DNA of 64,000 bases from Burkholderia sp. (lineage in GTDB: Bacteria > Pseudomonadota > Gammaproteobacteria > Burkholderiales > Burkholderiaceae). Location of the stretch: NCBI GenBank assembly GCA_031253835.1, contig JAIRVP010000076.1, forward strand, positions 118,032 to 182,031, written 5' to 3'. Numbering within the stretch: the stretch's first letter is position 1; each line of letters begins with the position of its first letter. Positions 27,531-36,218 of this stretch are shown one piece after another. Under the pieces are notes generated by a model, which worked only from the letters and a program-made list of their open reading frames with translations, was not told the DNA's origin and made no database searches. A program made the translations under genes and the position numbers.

Positions 27531-28361
27531 ATGAATCCCGAACATTCCCCGCTCGGCAAGGCCACCGTCTACGCGGCGCAGTACGACGCGTCGCTGCTGT
27601 TCCCGATCCCGCGCGCCGGCGCGCGCGCGCAGCTCGGCATCACGTCGGCGCTGCCGTTCTTCGGCACCGACATCTGGAACGCGTACGAGCTGTCGTGGCT
27701 CAATACGCGCGGCAAGCCGCAGGTCGCGGTCGCGACGTTCTACGTGCCGGCCGAATCGCCGGCCATCGTCGAATCGAAGTCGTTCAAGCTGTATCTCGGC
27801 TCGTTCGCGCAGTCGAAGTTCGACTCGATCGACGCGGTGCGCGACGTGCTGAAGCGCGACGTGTCGGCCGCGTGCGGCGCGACCGTGTCGGTGCAGCTCG
27901 TGTCGCCGCACGATTTCGGCAAGCTCGAGATGGACGAGCTCGACGGGCTGTCGCTCGACCGCCTCGATCTCGACACCGACATCTACGAGCCCGATCCGTC
28001 GCTGCTGTCGGCCGCCGACGCCGAGGACGAAGCGCCGGTCGAGGAAACGCTCGTGTCCGACCTGCTGCGCTCGAACTGCCCGGTCACGGGCCAGCCCGAC
28101 TGGGGCAGCGTGCAGATCCACTACGTCGGGCCGCAGATCGACCACGCGGGCCTGCTGCGCTACATCATCTCGTTCCGCAATCACACGGGCTTTCACGAGC
28201 AGTGCGTCGAACGGATCTTCCTCGACATCATGCATGCGTGCAAACCGGTGAAGCTCGCGGTGTACGCGCGCTATACGCGCCGCGGCGGGCTCGACATCAA
28301 CCCGTTCCGCACGAACTACAACCAGCCGATGCCGGACAACGCGCGGACGGCGCGGCAGTAA
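27531..28361 (+). CDS. queF: NADPH-dependent 7-cyano-7-deazaguanine reductase (long form)
   Basis: A 276-residue QueF of the two-domain (type II) class. The catalytic half has the nucleophile in 'LRSNCPVTGQPDWGSV', with the proton-donor Asp seven residues after the Cys, and 'FHEQCVERIF' with the substrate-binding His/Glu. The N-terminal half has 'ESKSFKLYLGSF', the QueF motif for NADPH/substrate binding. It reduces preQ0 to preQ1 in queuosine synthesis for tRNA. It follows ilvA closely; there is no functional link, so this is probably a shared transcript of convenience. Confidence 0.95.
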   Translation: MNPEHSPLGKATVYAAQYDASLLFPIPRAGARAQLGITSALPFFGTDIWNAYELSWLNTRGKPQVAVATFYVPAESPAIVESKSFKLYLGSFAQSKFDSIDAVRDVLKRDVSAACGATVSVQLVSPHDFGKLEMDELDGLSLDRLDLDTDIYEPDPSLLSAADAEDEAPVEETLVSDLLRSNCPVTGQPDWGSVQIHYVGPQIDHAGLLRYIISFRNHTGFHEQCVERIFLDIMHACKPVKLAVYARYTRRGGLDINPFRTNYNQPMPDNARTARQ

Positions 28362-28395
28362 CGGCCGCCCCTCCCGAGAAGTCGGGTTGCAACGC

Positions 28396-28421
28396 ATCCC
28401 GGGCGGCAGACAGCCCGGGAT
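28396..28421. terminator. Hairpin between convergent queF and VOC genes
   Basis: Perfect 9-bp inverted repeat ATCCCGGGC / GCCCGGGAT (28396–28404, 28413–28421) with an eight-base loop. It touches the stop codon of the VOC gene. No clear T-tract follows on either strand. Confidence 0.45.
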
Positions 28422-28840
28422 CAGCCCTGCGGCGGCCGCGCCGGGAGGATTTCCACCAGCCGCAGCAGGTAACCGTCGGGGTCCTGCACCAGCATCTCGA
28501 TCTGGCCGTGCTCGATGTCGTCCTCCCGATACCAGGACGTGCGCGGCTCGACGAACAGCGCCACGCCGGCGGCACGAATCCGGCCGAGGATGGGGTCGAG
28601 CGAATCAACCTCGATCTGCAGATTGATCCCGCGCCCGAACGGCGGCGTCAGCGGCCCCGTCAACCAGCTCTCGGGGCTCTGCTGTTCGAGCATCAGCTGG
28701 GCGCCCCCGATCTCGAGGTACGCGAAGCCGTCTTCCGGGCGCTCGAAGCGAATCCGGAATCCCAGCACGTCACGATAGAAGCGCACGCTTCCTGCAAGAT
28801 TCGAGCAGATCAGCTCCGGCACCAGCGCAGCCCATTCCAT
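28421..28840 (-). CDS. VOC superfamily (glyoxalase/bleomycin resistance-like) protein
   Basis: A 139-residue protein of two beta-alpha-beta-beta-beta modules: 'LICSNLAGSVRFYRDVLGFRIRFERPEDGFAYLEIGG' and 'LQIEVDSLDPILGRIRAAGVALFVEP...MLVQDPDGYLLRLVEIL'. This is the general layout of bleomycin-binding and glyoxalase-like proteins. The final Glu in 'LRLVEI' is at the usual metal-ligand position, but the first metal His is not obvious, so it could be a binding protein rather than an enzyme. The ATG 28840 start is followed by the family N-terminus; the longer in-frame reading from 28912 covers a region without a ribosome site. Confidence 0.75.
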   Translation of the reverse strand: MEWAALVPELICSNLAGSVRFYRDVLGFRIRFERPEDGFAYLEIGGAQLMLEQQSPESWLTGPLTPPFGRGINLQIEVDSLDPILGRIRAAGVALFVEPRTSWYREDDIEHGQIEMLVQDPDGYLLRLVEILPARPPQG

Positions 28841-28951
28841 GTTCTTCCTCTCGGTAAAGTCGTGCAGCACGTTACACGAACGGGCGGAATGCGTTGCGGC
28901 GGTTGCGGCCACGCGGCGGAACCCGGCCCTTCAAGCCAGGCCCGGCACATG

Positions 28952-28987
28952 AAAAAACAGGCCCTGCGCACATGCATGCGCAGGGCC
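28952..28987 (-). terminator. Intrinsic terminator after the RidA-family gene
   Basis: Minus-strand 11-bp perfect stem GGCCCTGCGCA / TGCGCAGGGCC (28960–28970, 28977–28987), six-base loop, followed by TG and six T (28952–28957). It lies 28 bases beyond the RidA stop. Confidence 0.85.
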
Positions 28988-29015
28988 CGTCGCGAATCGG
29001 CTCACCGTCGGCGCG

Positions 29016-29402
29016 TTACTTCGCCGGCGCCTTGTAAGCGATACAGTCGACTTCGACCTTGCAGTCGATGACCATGCTCGACTGCACGCAGGCGCGTGCC
29101 GGCGGATGCTCGCCGAAGTACGACACGAACACCTTGTTGAACGACGCAAAATCGCGCGCGTCGTCGAGCCACACGCCGCAGCGCACGACGTGCTCGAGGC
29201 CGTAGCCGGCTTCCTTCAGGATCGCGATCACGTTCTCGATCGTCTGCTTCGACTGCGTGACGATCCCGCCCTCGACGACCTCGCCGTTCACCATCGGCGT
29301 CTGGCCCGACACGTACAGCCAGCCGTCGGCCTCGACCGCACGCGCGAACGGCATCACCTGGCCGCCGGTCCCCTTCGCTTCGCCCACGCCATATCGCTTC
29401 AT
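29016..29402 (-). CDS. RidA family (YjgF/YER057c/UK114) protein
   Basis: A 128-residue RidA-like protein ('VEADGWLYVSGQTPMVNGEVVEGGIVTQSKQTIENVIAILKEAGYGLEHVVRCGVWL', 'HPPARACVQSSMV'). The Arg of 'ARACV' at the position that binds the imine carboxylate in RidA is present, so 2-imino acid hydrolysis is plausible. The genomic position supports this: it ends an operon with an N-acyl-D-amino-acid deacylase, opposite a PLP-dependent D-amino-acid enzyme whose reaction would release enamine/imine intermediates. The start ATG 29402 follows GAGGAG. Several Rid subfamilies exist and I cannot say which this is. Confidence 0.85.
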   Translation of the reverse strand: MKRYGVGEAKGTGGQVMPFARAVEADGWLYVSGQTPMVNGEVVEGGIVTQSKQTIENVIAILKEAGYGLEHVVRCGVWLDDARDFASFNKVFVSYFGEHPPARACVQSSMVIDCKVEVDCIAYKAPAK

Positions 29403-29480
29403 CGTTTCACTCCTCATATTTCGGTTGCGGATGCGCGCACCGGCAGCGGCGCGCGCGGAAGATCGGAACAACCGCCGCGC

Positions 29481-30962
29481 TCAGAACGCGGCGTCGGCAC
29501 TCGCCGCCACGCGCTCGCCGCGCGCGACGAAACCGCCGGCACGCTCGCCGGTCGGCTGGCCGTTTTCATACGTCAGCACGCCGTTCACCCACACGGCGTC
29601 GATCCCGTGCGCGGGCTGCTGCGGCTTCTCGAACGTCGCGGCGTCGATCACGCTCGCCGGATCGAACAGCACGAGATCCGCGTGGTAGCCGACATGCACC
29701 TCGCCGCGCTTCGCGATCCCGTAGCGGCGCGCGGACAGCGACGTCATCTTGCGGATCGCCTCCTCGAGCGGCAGCAGGTTCGTGTCGCGCACGTAATGGC
29801 CGAGCACGCGCGGGAATGCGCCCCACAGCCGCGGATGCGGCAGCGGATCGTTCGGCAGGCCGTCGGAGCCGACCATCGTCGCGGGGTGCGACAGGATCCG
29901 GCGCACGTCGTCCTCGGACATGTTGTGATACACCGCGCCGGCCGGACGGATGCGCTGCGCGGCTTCCTGCTCGGTCACGCCCCAGTCGGCGGCAATCGCC
30001 TTCAGCAGCTTGCCCGCGACTTCCGGATGCGGCTCCGACCACGTGATCGTGATGTCGATGTCGCCCGTCACCTGCTTCAGGTCGAGCGTCGACGAGCTGC
30101 GGCTGTACGGATAGCAGTCGCAGCCGACCGGCTGGTAACGGCGCGCGCCTTCGAGCGACGCGAGCACTTCGGTGCTGCGCCCCCAGTTCGACGGGCCCGC
30201 GCATTTCAGGTGCGAGATCACGACCGGCACCTGCGCATGGCGGCCGACGCGATAGGCCTCGTCCATCGCATCGAGGATCGCGTCGAATTCGGTGCGCATG
30301 TGCGTCGTATACAGCGCGCCGGCTTTCGCGAGCGGCTCGGCGAGCGCCATCACTTCCTCGGCCGGCGCCGCGAACGCGGAGCCGTACGCGAGGCCCGACG
30401 ACAGGCCGAGCGCACCGTTCGCGAGCGCCTCTTCGAGCTGCACGCGCATCCCGGCGATCTCGGCGTCGGTCGCCGCGCGGTCGAGGCGGTCCATCTGGTT
30501 GTTGCGCAGCGCCGTGTGGCCGACGAGCGCCGCGACATTGACGGCCGGGCGCGCATCGTTCACGGCCGCGACGTAGTCGGCGAAGGTCGGGTACCGGAAC
30601 GCGCCGCGCTCGCCGAGCAGGTTCATCGGGTCGGGCGGATCGCCGGCGAGCGTCACCGGCGATGCGCTGATCCCGCAATTGCCGACGACCACGGTCGTCA
30701 CGCCCTGCGAGATCTTCGGGATCATCTCCGGCGCACGGATCACGTGCGTGTCGTCATGCGTGTGCACGTCGACGAAGCCCGGCGCGAGCGCGCGGCCGTT
30801 CGCATCGACGACGTTCTCGGCCAGCCAGTTCGACAGGTTGCCGATCGCGGCGATCAGGCCGTTGCGGATCGCGACGTCGCGCGTGACGGGCGGTGCGCCG
30901 GTGCCGTCGTACAGCTGCGCGCCGACGATCAGCGTATCGGCGGCTTCGGGATGCGAATGCAT
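29481..30962 (-). CDS. N-acyl-D-amino-acid deacylase (D-aminoacylase)
   Basis: A 493-residue amidohydrolase. The metal-binding 'VDVHTHDD' is near residue 68, 'GNCGISASPV' near residue 98, 'THMRTEFDAILDAMDEAYRVG' and 'VISHLKCAGPSNWG' around residues 225–255, and a C-terminal beta-sandwich segment ('HADLVLFDPASVIDAATFEKPQQPAHGIDAVWVNG'). These are the signatures of D-aminoacylase / N-acyl-D-glutamate deacylase, zinc enzymes that release free D-amino acids from N-acyl forms. It sits between a RpiR regulator (two bases upstream) and RidA, all on one strand. Confidence 0.88.
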   Translation of the reverse strand: MHSHPEAADTLIVGAQLYDGTGAPPVTRDVAIRNGLIAAIGNLSNWLAENVVDANGRALAPGFVDVHTHDDTHVIRAPEMIPKISQGVTTVVVGNCGISASPVTLAGDPPDPMNLLGERGAFRYPTFADYVAAVNDARPAVNVAALVGHTALRNNQMDRLDRAATDAEIAGMRVQLEEALANGALGLSSGLAYGSAFAAPAEEVMALAEPLAKAGALYTTHMRTEFDAILDAMDEAYRVGRHAQVPVVISHLKCAGPSNWGRSTEVLASLEGARRYQPVGCDCYPYSRSSSTLDLKQVTGDIDITITWSEPHPEVAGKLLKAIAADWGVTEQEAAQRIRPAGAVYHNMSEDDVRRILSHPATMVGSDGLPNDPLPHPRLWGAFPRVLGHYVRDTNLLPLEEAIRKMTSLSARRYGIAKRGEVHVGYHADLVLFDPASVIDAATFEKPQQPAHGIDAVWVNGVLTYENGQPTGERAGGFVARGERVAASADAAF

Positions 30963-30964
30963 GG

Positions 30965-31903
30965 TCAGTCTCCTACCGGTTGACGGTCTCCGCCGCCGCG
31001 GTGCGCATCGAGCGCGTGCTTGATGCGGCGCAGCGATTCTCGGCCCGCATCGCCGAGCCGCAATGCGACTCCGGTGACGAGCACGTCGATCGCCATCATC
31101 ATCGCGTAGCGCGATGTCGAAGGCTTGTAAATGAAATCGGTTTCGAATGCGACGACCGGGATCAGGTGGTCGGCCAGCTTCGCGAGCGGCGACGCCGGCG
31201 CGGTGATCGCGATCAGCTTCGCGCCGTAGCGCTTCGCGAGCCGGCAGCTTTCGAGCAGCTCGGGCACGCGCCCGCTCACCGACAGCGCGACGACGACGGT
31301 GTCGCGCGACAGCGTGGCGGCCACCATCCGCTGCAGCACGCTGTCCTGGTAGCTCGCGACCGGCCGGCCGAAGCGCACGAGCCGGAAGCGCAGCTCGTCG
31401 GCAAGCGCGGTCGAGCCGCCGCCCTGCCCGTACACGTAGGTCATCTTCGCGCCGGCGAGCAGGTCGGCCGCTGCGTCGAACGACGTGTTGCGCAGCAGCT
31501 GGTGGTTGTGCGCGAGCGCCACGCGAATTTCGTCGTAGACCATCGACGCGGGGCTCGTGTCGTCGGCCGGCGCGTCGTCGGACGGCACCAGGAAGCGCTG
31601 GCCGACGGCCGCCGCCTGCGCGACGAGCACCTTCAGCTCACGCACGTCGCGGCAGCCGACGGCCTTCGCGAAACGCGTGACCGTCGCGACGCTGACTTCC
31701 GCGTCGCGCGCGAGCGCGCCGATGCTCGCATGCGCGGCGCGCGCCAGATCGGCGAGGATGAACGCGGCGACCTTGCGCTCGGCTTCGCGCAGCTCGGGCG
31801 CGCATTCGGCGATCCGCGCGACGATGTCGAGGACCGGCGGGGCAGCCGGTGCCGGATGGGGCTGGGCCGCGAGCGGAGCGGACGGGGAGGCGGGCGTATT
31901 CAT
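30965..31903 (-). CDS. RpiR/MurR family transcriptional regulator
   Basis: A 312-residue regulator. The N-terminal ~30 residues are Pro/Ala-rich. A winged helix-turn-helix of the RpiR type follows ('LREAERKVAAFILADLARAAHASIGALARDAEVSVATVTRFAKAVG', ~45–92), then a SIS sugar/phospho-ligand domain ('MTYVYGQGGGSTALADEL', 'VVVALSVSGRVPELLESCRLAKRYGAKLIAITAPASPLAKLAD'). In this setting it probably controls the D-amino-acid genes on both sides; RpiR regulators beside D-aminoacylase genes are common. The effector is not known. A matching palindrome is found just upstream of its start codon at 31927–31945. Confidence 0.87.
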   Translation of the reverse strand: MNTPASPSAPLAAQPHPAPAAPPVLDIVARIAECAPELREAERKVAAFILADLARAAHASIGALARDAEVSVATVTRFAKAVGCRDVRELKVLVAQAAAVGQRFLVPSDDAPADDTSPASMVYDEIRVALAHNHQLLRNTSFDAAADLLAGAKMTYVYGQGGGSTALADELRFRLVRFGRPVASYQDSVLQRMVAATLSRDTVVVALSVSGRVPELLESCRLAKRYGAKLIAITAPASPLAKLADHLIPVVAFETDFIYKPSTSRYAMMMAIDVLVTGVALRLGDAGRESLRRIKHALDAHRGGGDRQPVGD

Positions 31904-31926
31904 CAGCGGATAGGGGTGTGAAGCTT

Positions 31927-31945
31927 GATGTTACTAAATAACATC
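31927..31945. promoter_or_regulatory. Candidate RpiR operator between the divergent D-amino-acid genes
   Basis: GATGTTA (31927–31933), five bases CTAAA, TAACATC (31939–31945): a perfect 7-bp inverted repeat, AT-rich in a GC-rich context. It is 24 bases before the RpiR start and 78 bases before the divergent enzyme gene, the right place to regulate both directions. Confidence 0.6.
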
Positions 31946-32022
31946 ACCGCGCCGATGCTACTTTCTGTACCATCTGCGTGTCAACTTCAGTGCAATGCAT
32001 AGTGATGATGGAGCGGGATGAC

Positions 32023-33303
32023 ATGAAAGTTACAAACTATCAGGAAGCGACGATCGACCCGTTCGGCAAGGGTCTGGGCAATCTGCCGAGCGCGAGCGTG
32101 CCGCTCGGCGACGCGGGCCGGCTCGAATGGAACCTGCTCGCCGAAGACGTCAGCCTGCCGGCCGCCGTGCTGTACGAAGACCGCGTCGAACACAATCTGA
32201 ACTGGATGCAGGCGTTCGTCCAGAAATATGGCGTCCAGTTCGCGCCGCACGGCAAGACGACGATGGCGCCGCAGCTGTTCCGCCGCCAGCTCGACGCCGG
32301 CGCGTGGGGCATCACGCTCGCGACCGCGCACCAGACGCAGGCCGCGTATCACGGCGGCGTGCGGCGCGTGCTGCTCGCGAACCAGCTGGTCGGCCGCCAG
32401 AACATGACGATCATCGCCGGGCTGCTGTCGGATCCCGATTTCGAATTCTTCTGTCTCGTCGATTCCGCGGAAAGCGTCGACCAGCTCGGCCGCTTCTTCG
32501 GCGACGCGAAGAAATCGCTGAACGTGCTGATCGAGCTCGGCGTGCCGGGCGGCCGCGCGGGCGTGCGCGATGCCGCGCAGCGCGAGGCCGTGCTGGCCGC
32601 GCTCGCGCGCTATCCGGACACGCTGAAGCTGGCCGGCATCGAACTCTATGAAGGCGTGCTGAAAGAGGAAGGCGAGATCCGCACGTTCCTGCAGGGCGCC
32701 GTCGCGCTCACGCGCGAGCTCGCCGAAGCAGGCCGCTTCGCGCGCACGCCGGCGATCCTGTCCGGCGCCGGTTCGGCGTGGTACGACGTGGTCGCGGAAG
32801 AATTCAGGAAGGCGTCCGACGCGGGCTTCGCGGAAGTCGTGCTGCGCCCGGGCTGCTACCTGACGCACGACGTCGGCATCTACAAGAAGGCGCAGACCGA
32901 CGTGTTCGCGCGCAACCCGATCGCGCGCACGATGGGCGAAGGGCTGCTGCCGGCGCTGCAGCTGTGGGCGTACGTGCAGTCGGTGCCGGAAGCCGATCGT
33001 GCGATCGTCGCGCTCGGCAAGCGCGACGCGGCATTCGACGCGGGCCTGCCCGAGCCGGCGCGCCACTTCCGCCCGGGCCGCGACACCGCGCCGCGCGACG
33101 TCGCCGCGACCGAAGGCTGGGCCGTGACCGGGATGATGGACCAGCATGCGTACCTGCAGATCCCGCCGGGCGCGGACGTGAAGGTCGGCGACATGGTCGC
33201 GTTCGACATCTCGCACCCGTGCCTGACATTCGACAAGTGGCGCCAGGTGCTCGTGCTCGATCCGCAGTTCCGCGTGACGGAAGTCGTCGAAACGTTCTTC
33301 TGA
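32023..33303 (+). CDS. D-serine dehydratase / D-threonine aldolase-like PLP enzyme
   Basis: A 426-residue fold-type III PLP protein (alanine-racemase-like barrel). The PLP lysine is in 'FAPHGKTTMAPQLF' (near residue 75). A C-terminal D-serine-dehydratase-like domain carries the zinc pair H-x-C in 'DISHPCLTFDKWR'. The family uses PLP and a metal to convert D-serine or D-threonine to 2-oxoacid plus ammonia, or to cleave D-threonine. Amino acid deaminase fits the neighbouring deacylase and RidA best. ATG 32023 is chosen, but ATGs at 32005–32020 are in frame. It is transcribed divergently from the RpiR operon across the palindrome. Confidence 0.82.
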   Translation: MKVTNYQEATIDPFGKGLGNLPSASVPLGDAGRLEWNLLAEDVSLPAAVLYEDRVEHNLNWMQAFVQKYGVQFAPHGKTTMAPQLFRRQLDAGAWGITLATAHQTQAAYHGGVRRVLLANQLVGRQNMTIIAGLLSDPDFEFFCLVDSAESVDQLGRFFGDAKKSLNVLIELGVPGGRAGVRDAAQREAVLAALARYPDTLKLAGIELYEGVLKEEGEIRTFLQGAVALTRELAEAGRFARTPAILSGAGSAWYDVVAEEFRKASDAGFAEVVLRPGCYLTHDVGIYKKAQTDVFARNPIARTMGEGLLPALQLWAYVQSVPEADRAIVALGKRDAAFDAGLPEPARHFRPGRDTAPRDVAATEGWAVTGMMDQHAYLQIPPGADVKVGDMVAFDISHPCLTFDKWRQVLVLDPQFRVTEVVETFF

Positions 33304-33318
33304 CGCCCATGGCGCGCC

Positions 33319-33343
33319 CCGCCCCGCCGCTCGCGCGGGGCGG
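33319..33343 (+). terminator. GC-rich hairpin after the D-amino-acid enzyme gene
   Basis: Perfect 9-bp stem CCGCCCCGC / GCGGGGCGG (33319–33327, 33335–33343), seven-base loop, 16 bases past the stop. No T-run follows, so termination efficiency is uncertain. Confidence 0.45.
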
Positions 33344-33457
33344 CCGTCACGCGCACTTCAATCTGCCGGAGTACACTGCGCTTTCGTCCTCGGGGCCCCT
33401 CGCGGCCGTTGCGCACGGCGCGAGCGGGCCTTCAACGCTGCTTCACTGGAGAAAGCC

Positions 33458-34039
33458 ATGGCCGCGAAGAAGATCCTGTTCCTGACCGGCGATTTCGCCG
33501 AAGACTACGAAACGATGGTGCCGTTCCAGGCGCTGCAGGCCGTCGGCCACCACGTCGATGCAGTCTGCCCGGGCAAGCGCGCGGGCGACAAGATCAAGAC
33601 CGCGATCCACGATTTCGAAGGCGACCAGACCTACACCGAGAAGCCCGGCCACCAGTTCACGCTGAATGCCGCGTTCGACGACGTCGACGCCGCGCGCTAT
33701 GACGCGCTCGCGATCGCGGGCGGCCGCGCCCCCGAATACCTGCGACTCGACCCGAAAGTGATCTCGCTCGTGCGCGAGTTCGCCGAAGCCGGCAAGCCGA
33801 TCGCCGCGATCTGCCATGCGGCGCAGCTGCTCGCGGCCGCCGACGTGATCCGTGGCAAGCGCATTTCGGCCTACCCGGCCTGCGCGCCCGAGGTGAAGCT
33901 CGCGGGCGGCGAATATGCCGACATTCCGGTCGACGCGGCCGTGACCGACGCGCCGTTCGTCACCGCGCCCGCGTGGCCCGCGCATCCGGCCTGGCTCGCG
34001 CAGTTCCTCGCGCTGCTGGGCACGCGCATCGAGCTGTGA
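33458..34039 (+). CDS. DJ-1/PfpI family protein
   Basis: A 193-residue class I glutamine amidotransferase-like protein. The nucleophile elbow is 'AAICHAAQLLAAADVIRGK' with Cys near residue 113 and His next to it. An acidic residue in 'TGDFAEDYE' near residue 16 would complete the DJ-1-type site. The family includes deglycases, glyoxalase III-like enzymes and chaperones, and the sequence does not decide between them. The ATG 33458 is preceded by GGAGAAAGCC. It stands alone between the D-amino-acid unit and the convergent MarR gene. Confidence 0.85.
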   Translation: MAAKKILFLTGDFAEDYETMVPFQALQAVGHHVDAVCPGKRAGDKIKTAIHDFEGDQTYTEKPGHQFTLNAAFDDVDAARYDALAIAGGRAPEYLRLDPKVISLVREFAEAGKPIAAICHAAQLLAAADVIRGKRISAYPACAPEVKLAGGEYADIPVDAAVTDAPFVTAPAWPAHPAWLAQFLALLGTRIEL

Positions 34040-34107
34040 ACCTGGATTGAATCGAGAAGGAATGAAGTGCCGGCCGGCGGCGCGCCCGCGCCGCCCTGCC
34101 CGGCGTT

Positions 34108-34554
34108 TCAGCGCGCGACCGGCGCCGAACCGACGTCCGCGATCCGCGTTTCCAGCATCGCGAGCGCACCCGACAGCGCATTCAGCACGTCGTCCGGCAA
34201 CTGCGCCATCGTCTGTTCGATGAACGCCTTGCGGCGCGGCAGGCACGCGTCGAACGCCGCGCGGCCTTCGTCCGTCAGCGTCACGTTGGTCACGCGGTTG
34301 TCGCGTGCGTCGGATTCGCGCTGGATCCAGCCAAGCGCATCGAGCGACTTCAACTGGCGCGTGAGCGCGCCCGGATCGATGCGCAGCACTTCGACGAGCT
34401 TCTTCTGCGACGAATGCCCGCCCATCGTGTGCAGCGCGACCATGATGCGCCAGCGCGGCATCGGCTGCCCGACGTGCGCTTCGAACGCGGTCATGAACGC
34501 GCGATACGTGCGTCCGAATTGCTGCAAGATCGCGACGCGGTCCTGTTCTTCCAT
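34108..34554 (-). CDS. MarR family transcriptional regulator
   Basis: A 148-residue winged-helix regulator of the MarR family. The recognition region is 'SSQKKLVEVLRIDPGALTRQLKSLDALGWIQRESDARDNRVTNVTLTDEGRAAFDAC' with the wing 'RESDARDNRV', and dimerisation helices lie at both ends. It follows the MFS transporter by 51 bases on the same strand, so it is probably cotranscribed and controls the pump. The small ligand is not known. A TTTGAC-GTCAAA palindrome at the start of the transporter gene is a candidate target. Confidence 0.88.
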   Translation of the reverse strand: MEEQDRVAILQQFGRTYRAFMTAFEAHVGQPMPRWRIMVALHTMGGHSSQKKLVEVLRIDPGALTRQLKSLDALGWIQRESDARDNRVTNVTLTDEGRAAFDACLPRRKAFIEQTMAQLPDDVLNALSGALAMLETRIADVGSAPVAR

Positions 34555-34605
34555 GCGCTGAGTTCGTTTCCGGTAAATCGTTGAATCGTTGAATCGCCCG
34601 ATCGG

Positions 34606-36201
34606 TCAATCGGCCGCGACGTGCGGCTCGATCTTGCGCCGCAGCGCGATCGGCGGCACGCAACGGCACTGCCACACCGACACCACGGCGACGACGGCCG
34701 CCATTGCGACGCCCAGGTGGATCGCGCCGACGAGCGATTCGCGGGCCGCTTCCAGCAGCAGCGCGCCATTATGCCCGGCACGCGTCAGCTCCGCGACGAG
34801 ACCGCCCTGCGCCGCGCGGTCGATCAGGATCTGCGGATCGGCGAGCTGCGCGTGCCACTGCATCGCGTGATCGGCCGACAGCGCGTTGCGCACGCCGCCC
34901 GAGTACATCTGGTTGACGAGCGTGCCCGTCAGCGCGGTGCCGAGCATCCCGCCGACCATCCGCAGCGACTGCAGCAGCGCCGTCGCGATGCCGAGGTGCT
35001 CGCGGCCGGCCGCCTGCTGCGCGAACACGGTGAGGTTCGGCAGCACGAAACCGAGCCCGATGCCGCCCGCGACCATCAGCGCCATCAGCATCCAGGTCGG
35101 CGTCGTGTGGGTCGACACGACGATGCCCGCGCACGCGATCGCGAACAGCACGAAGCCGACGTGCAGCATCGCGTTCGGATTGCGGATGCGCGTGACGACG
35201 CGGCCGTTCATGATGCTGCCGATCGTGATGAACACGACGAGCGGCGTGATCACGAGCCCGGCCTCCTTCGGCGACATCCCGAAGCCGCCCTGGAACAGCA
35301 GCGGCGCGTAGAACAGCAGCGAGAACATCGAGAAGCCGGCGAGGATCGCGAGCACGAACAGCGCCGACAGTGCACGGTTGCCGAACATGTCGAACGGCAG
35401 AATCGGCTGCTCGCAGCGCTTCTCCCAGTGCCACAGGCCGACGCCGGCCGCGACCGCGACGACGAGCAGCAGCGACGCCCAGCTCGCGACGCCGTACTTC
35501 GGCAGCCATTCGACGAACAGCTGCAGCGCGCCGAGCGACAGCGCGATCAGCAGCGCGCCCGGCCAGTCGAGCCGCATCTTGCGATCGTGCGCGACGTGGC
35601 GCAGGTGCGGCAGGTAGCGCCACACGAAGAACAGCGACAGCAGGCCGACCGGCAGATTCACGTAGAACACCGAGCGCCAGCCGAACGACTGGGTCAGCAC
35701 GCCGCCGAGCGACGGGCCGACCGCGTTCGCGATGCCGAACGCGGAACTCATCAGCACCTGCCAGCGCAGCCGCACGACGGAATCGGGGAACAGGTCGGGA
35801 ATGCACGCGAACGCGGTGCCGACCAGCATCCCGCCGCCGATCCCCTGCAGCCCGCGCGCGAGCACGAGGTACAGCATGTCGTTGGCCATCCCGCACAGCA
35901 CGGACGCGGCGGTGAACACGACGATCGACGCGATGACGAACGGCTTGCGGCCGTAGTAGTCGCCGAGGCGGCCGAAGATCGGCACCGTGATCACGGAACT
36001 GAGCAGGTACGAGGTCGCGACCCACGCGTACAGGTCGAACCCGCGAAGCTCGGCGACGATGGTCGGCAGCGCGGTACCGACGACGGTCTGGTCGAGCGCG
36101 ACGAGCATGGTGACGAACGAGATCCCGATCATCGCCAGCAGCGATTCGCGGAACGGCAGGACTTGCCCGCTCGAATGGTGGGCGGCAGTATGGACGGCCA
36201 T
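34606..36201 (-). CDS. MFS multidrug transporter, DHA2 (EmrB/QacA) family
   Basis: A 531-residue membrane protein with about 14 hydrophobic helices. It has the DHA2 motif C region ('GPSLGGVLTQSFGWRSVFYVNLPVG', ~150–175) and motif A 'GRLGDYYGRKPF' (~75–87). 'LVALDQTVVGTALPTI' in helix 1 is typical of drug/proton antiporters of 14 TM type. It expels hydrophobic or anionic compounds using the proton gradient; the substrates cannot be read from the sequence. The ATG at 36201 is preferred. A TTG at 36231 is in frame but sits close to a possible −10. A MarR gene follows. Confidence 0.87.
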   Translation of the reverse strand: MAVHTAAHHSSGQVLPFRESLLAMIGISFVTMLVALDQTVVGTALPTIVAELRGFDLYAWVATSYLLSSVITVPIFGRLGDYYGRKPFVIASIVVFTAASVLCGMANDMLYLVLARGLQGIGGGMLVGTAFACIPDLFPDSVVRLRWQVLMSSAFGIANAVGPSLGGVLTQSFGWRSVFYVNLPVGLLSLFFVWRYLPHLRHVAHDRKMRLDWPGALLIALSLGALQLFVEWLPKYGVASWASLLLVVAVAAGVGLWHWEKRCEQPILPFDMFGNRALSALFVLAILAGFSMFSLLFYAPLLFQGGFGMSPKEAGLVITPLVVFITIGSIMNGRVVTRIRNPNAMLHVGFVLFAIACAGIVVSTHTTPTWMLMALMVAGGIGLGFVLPNLTVFAQQAAGREHLGIATALLQSLRMVGGMLGTALTGTLVNQMYSGGVRNALSADHAMQWHAQLADPQILIDRAAQGGLVAELTRAGHNGALLLEAARESLVGAIHLGVAMAAVVAVVSVWQCRCVPPIALRRKIEPHVAAD

Positions 36202-36218
36202 TTTTTGTTGATGCAACT

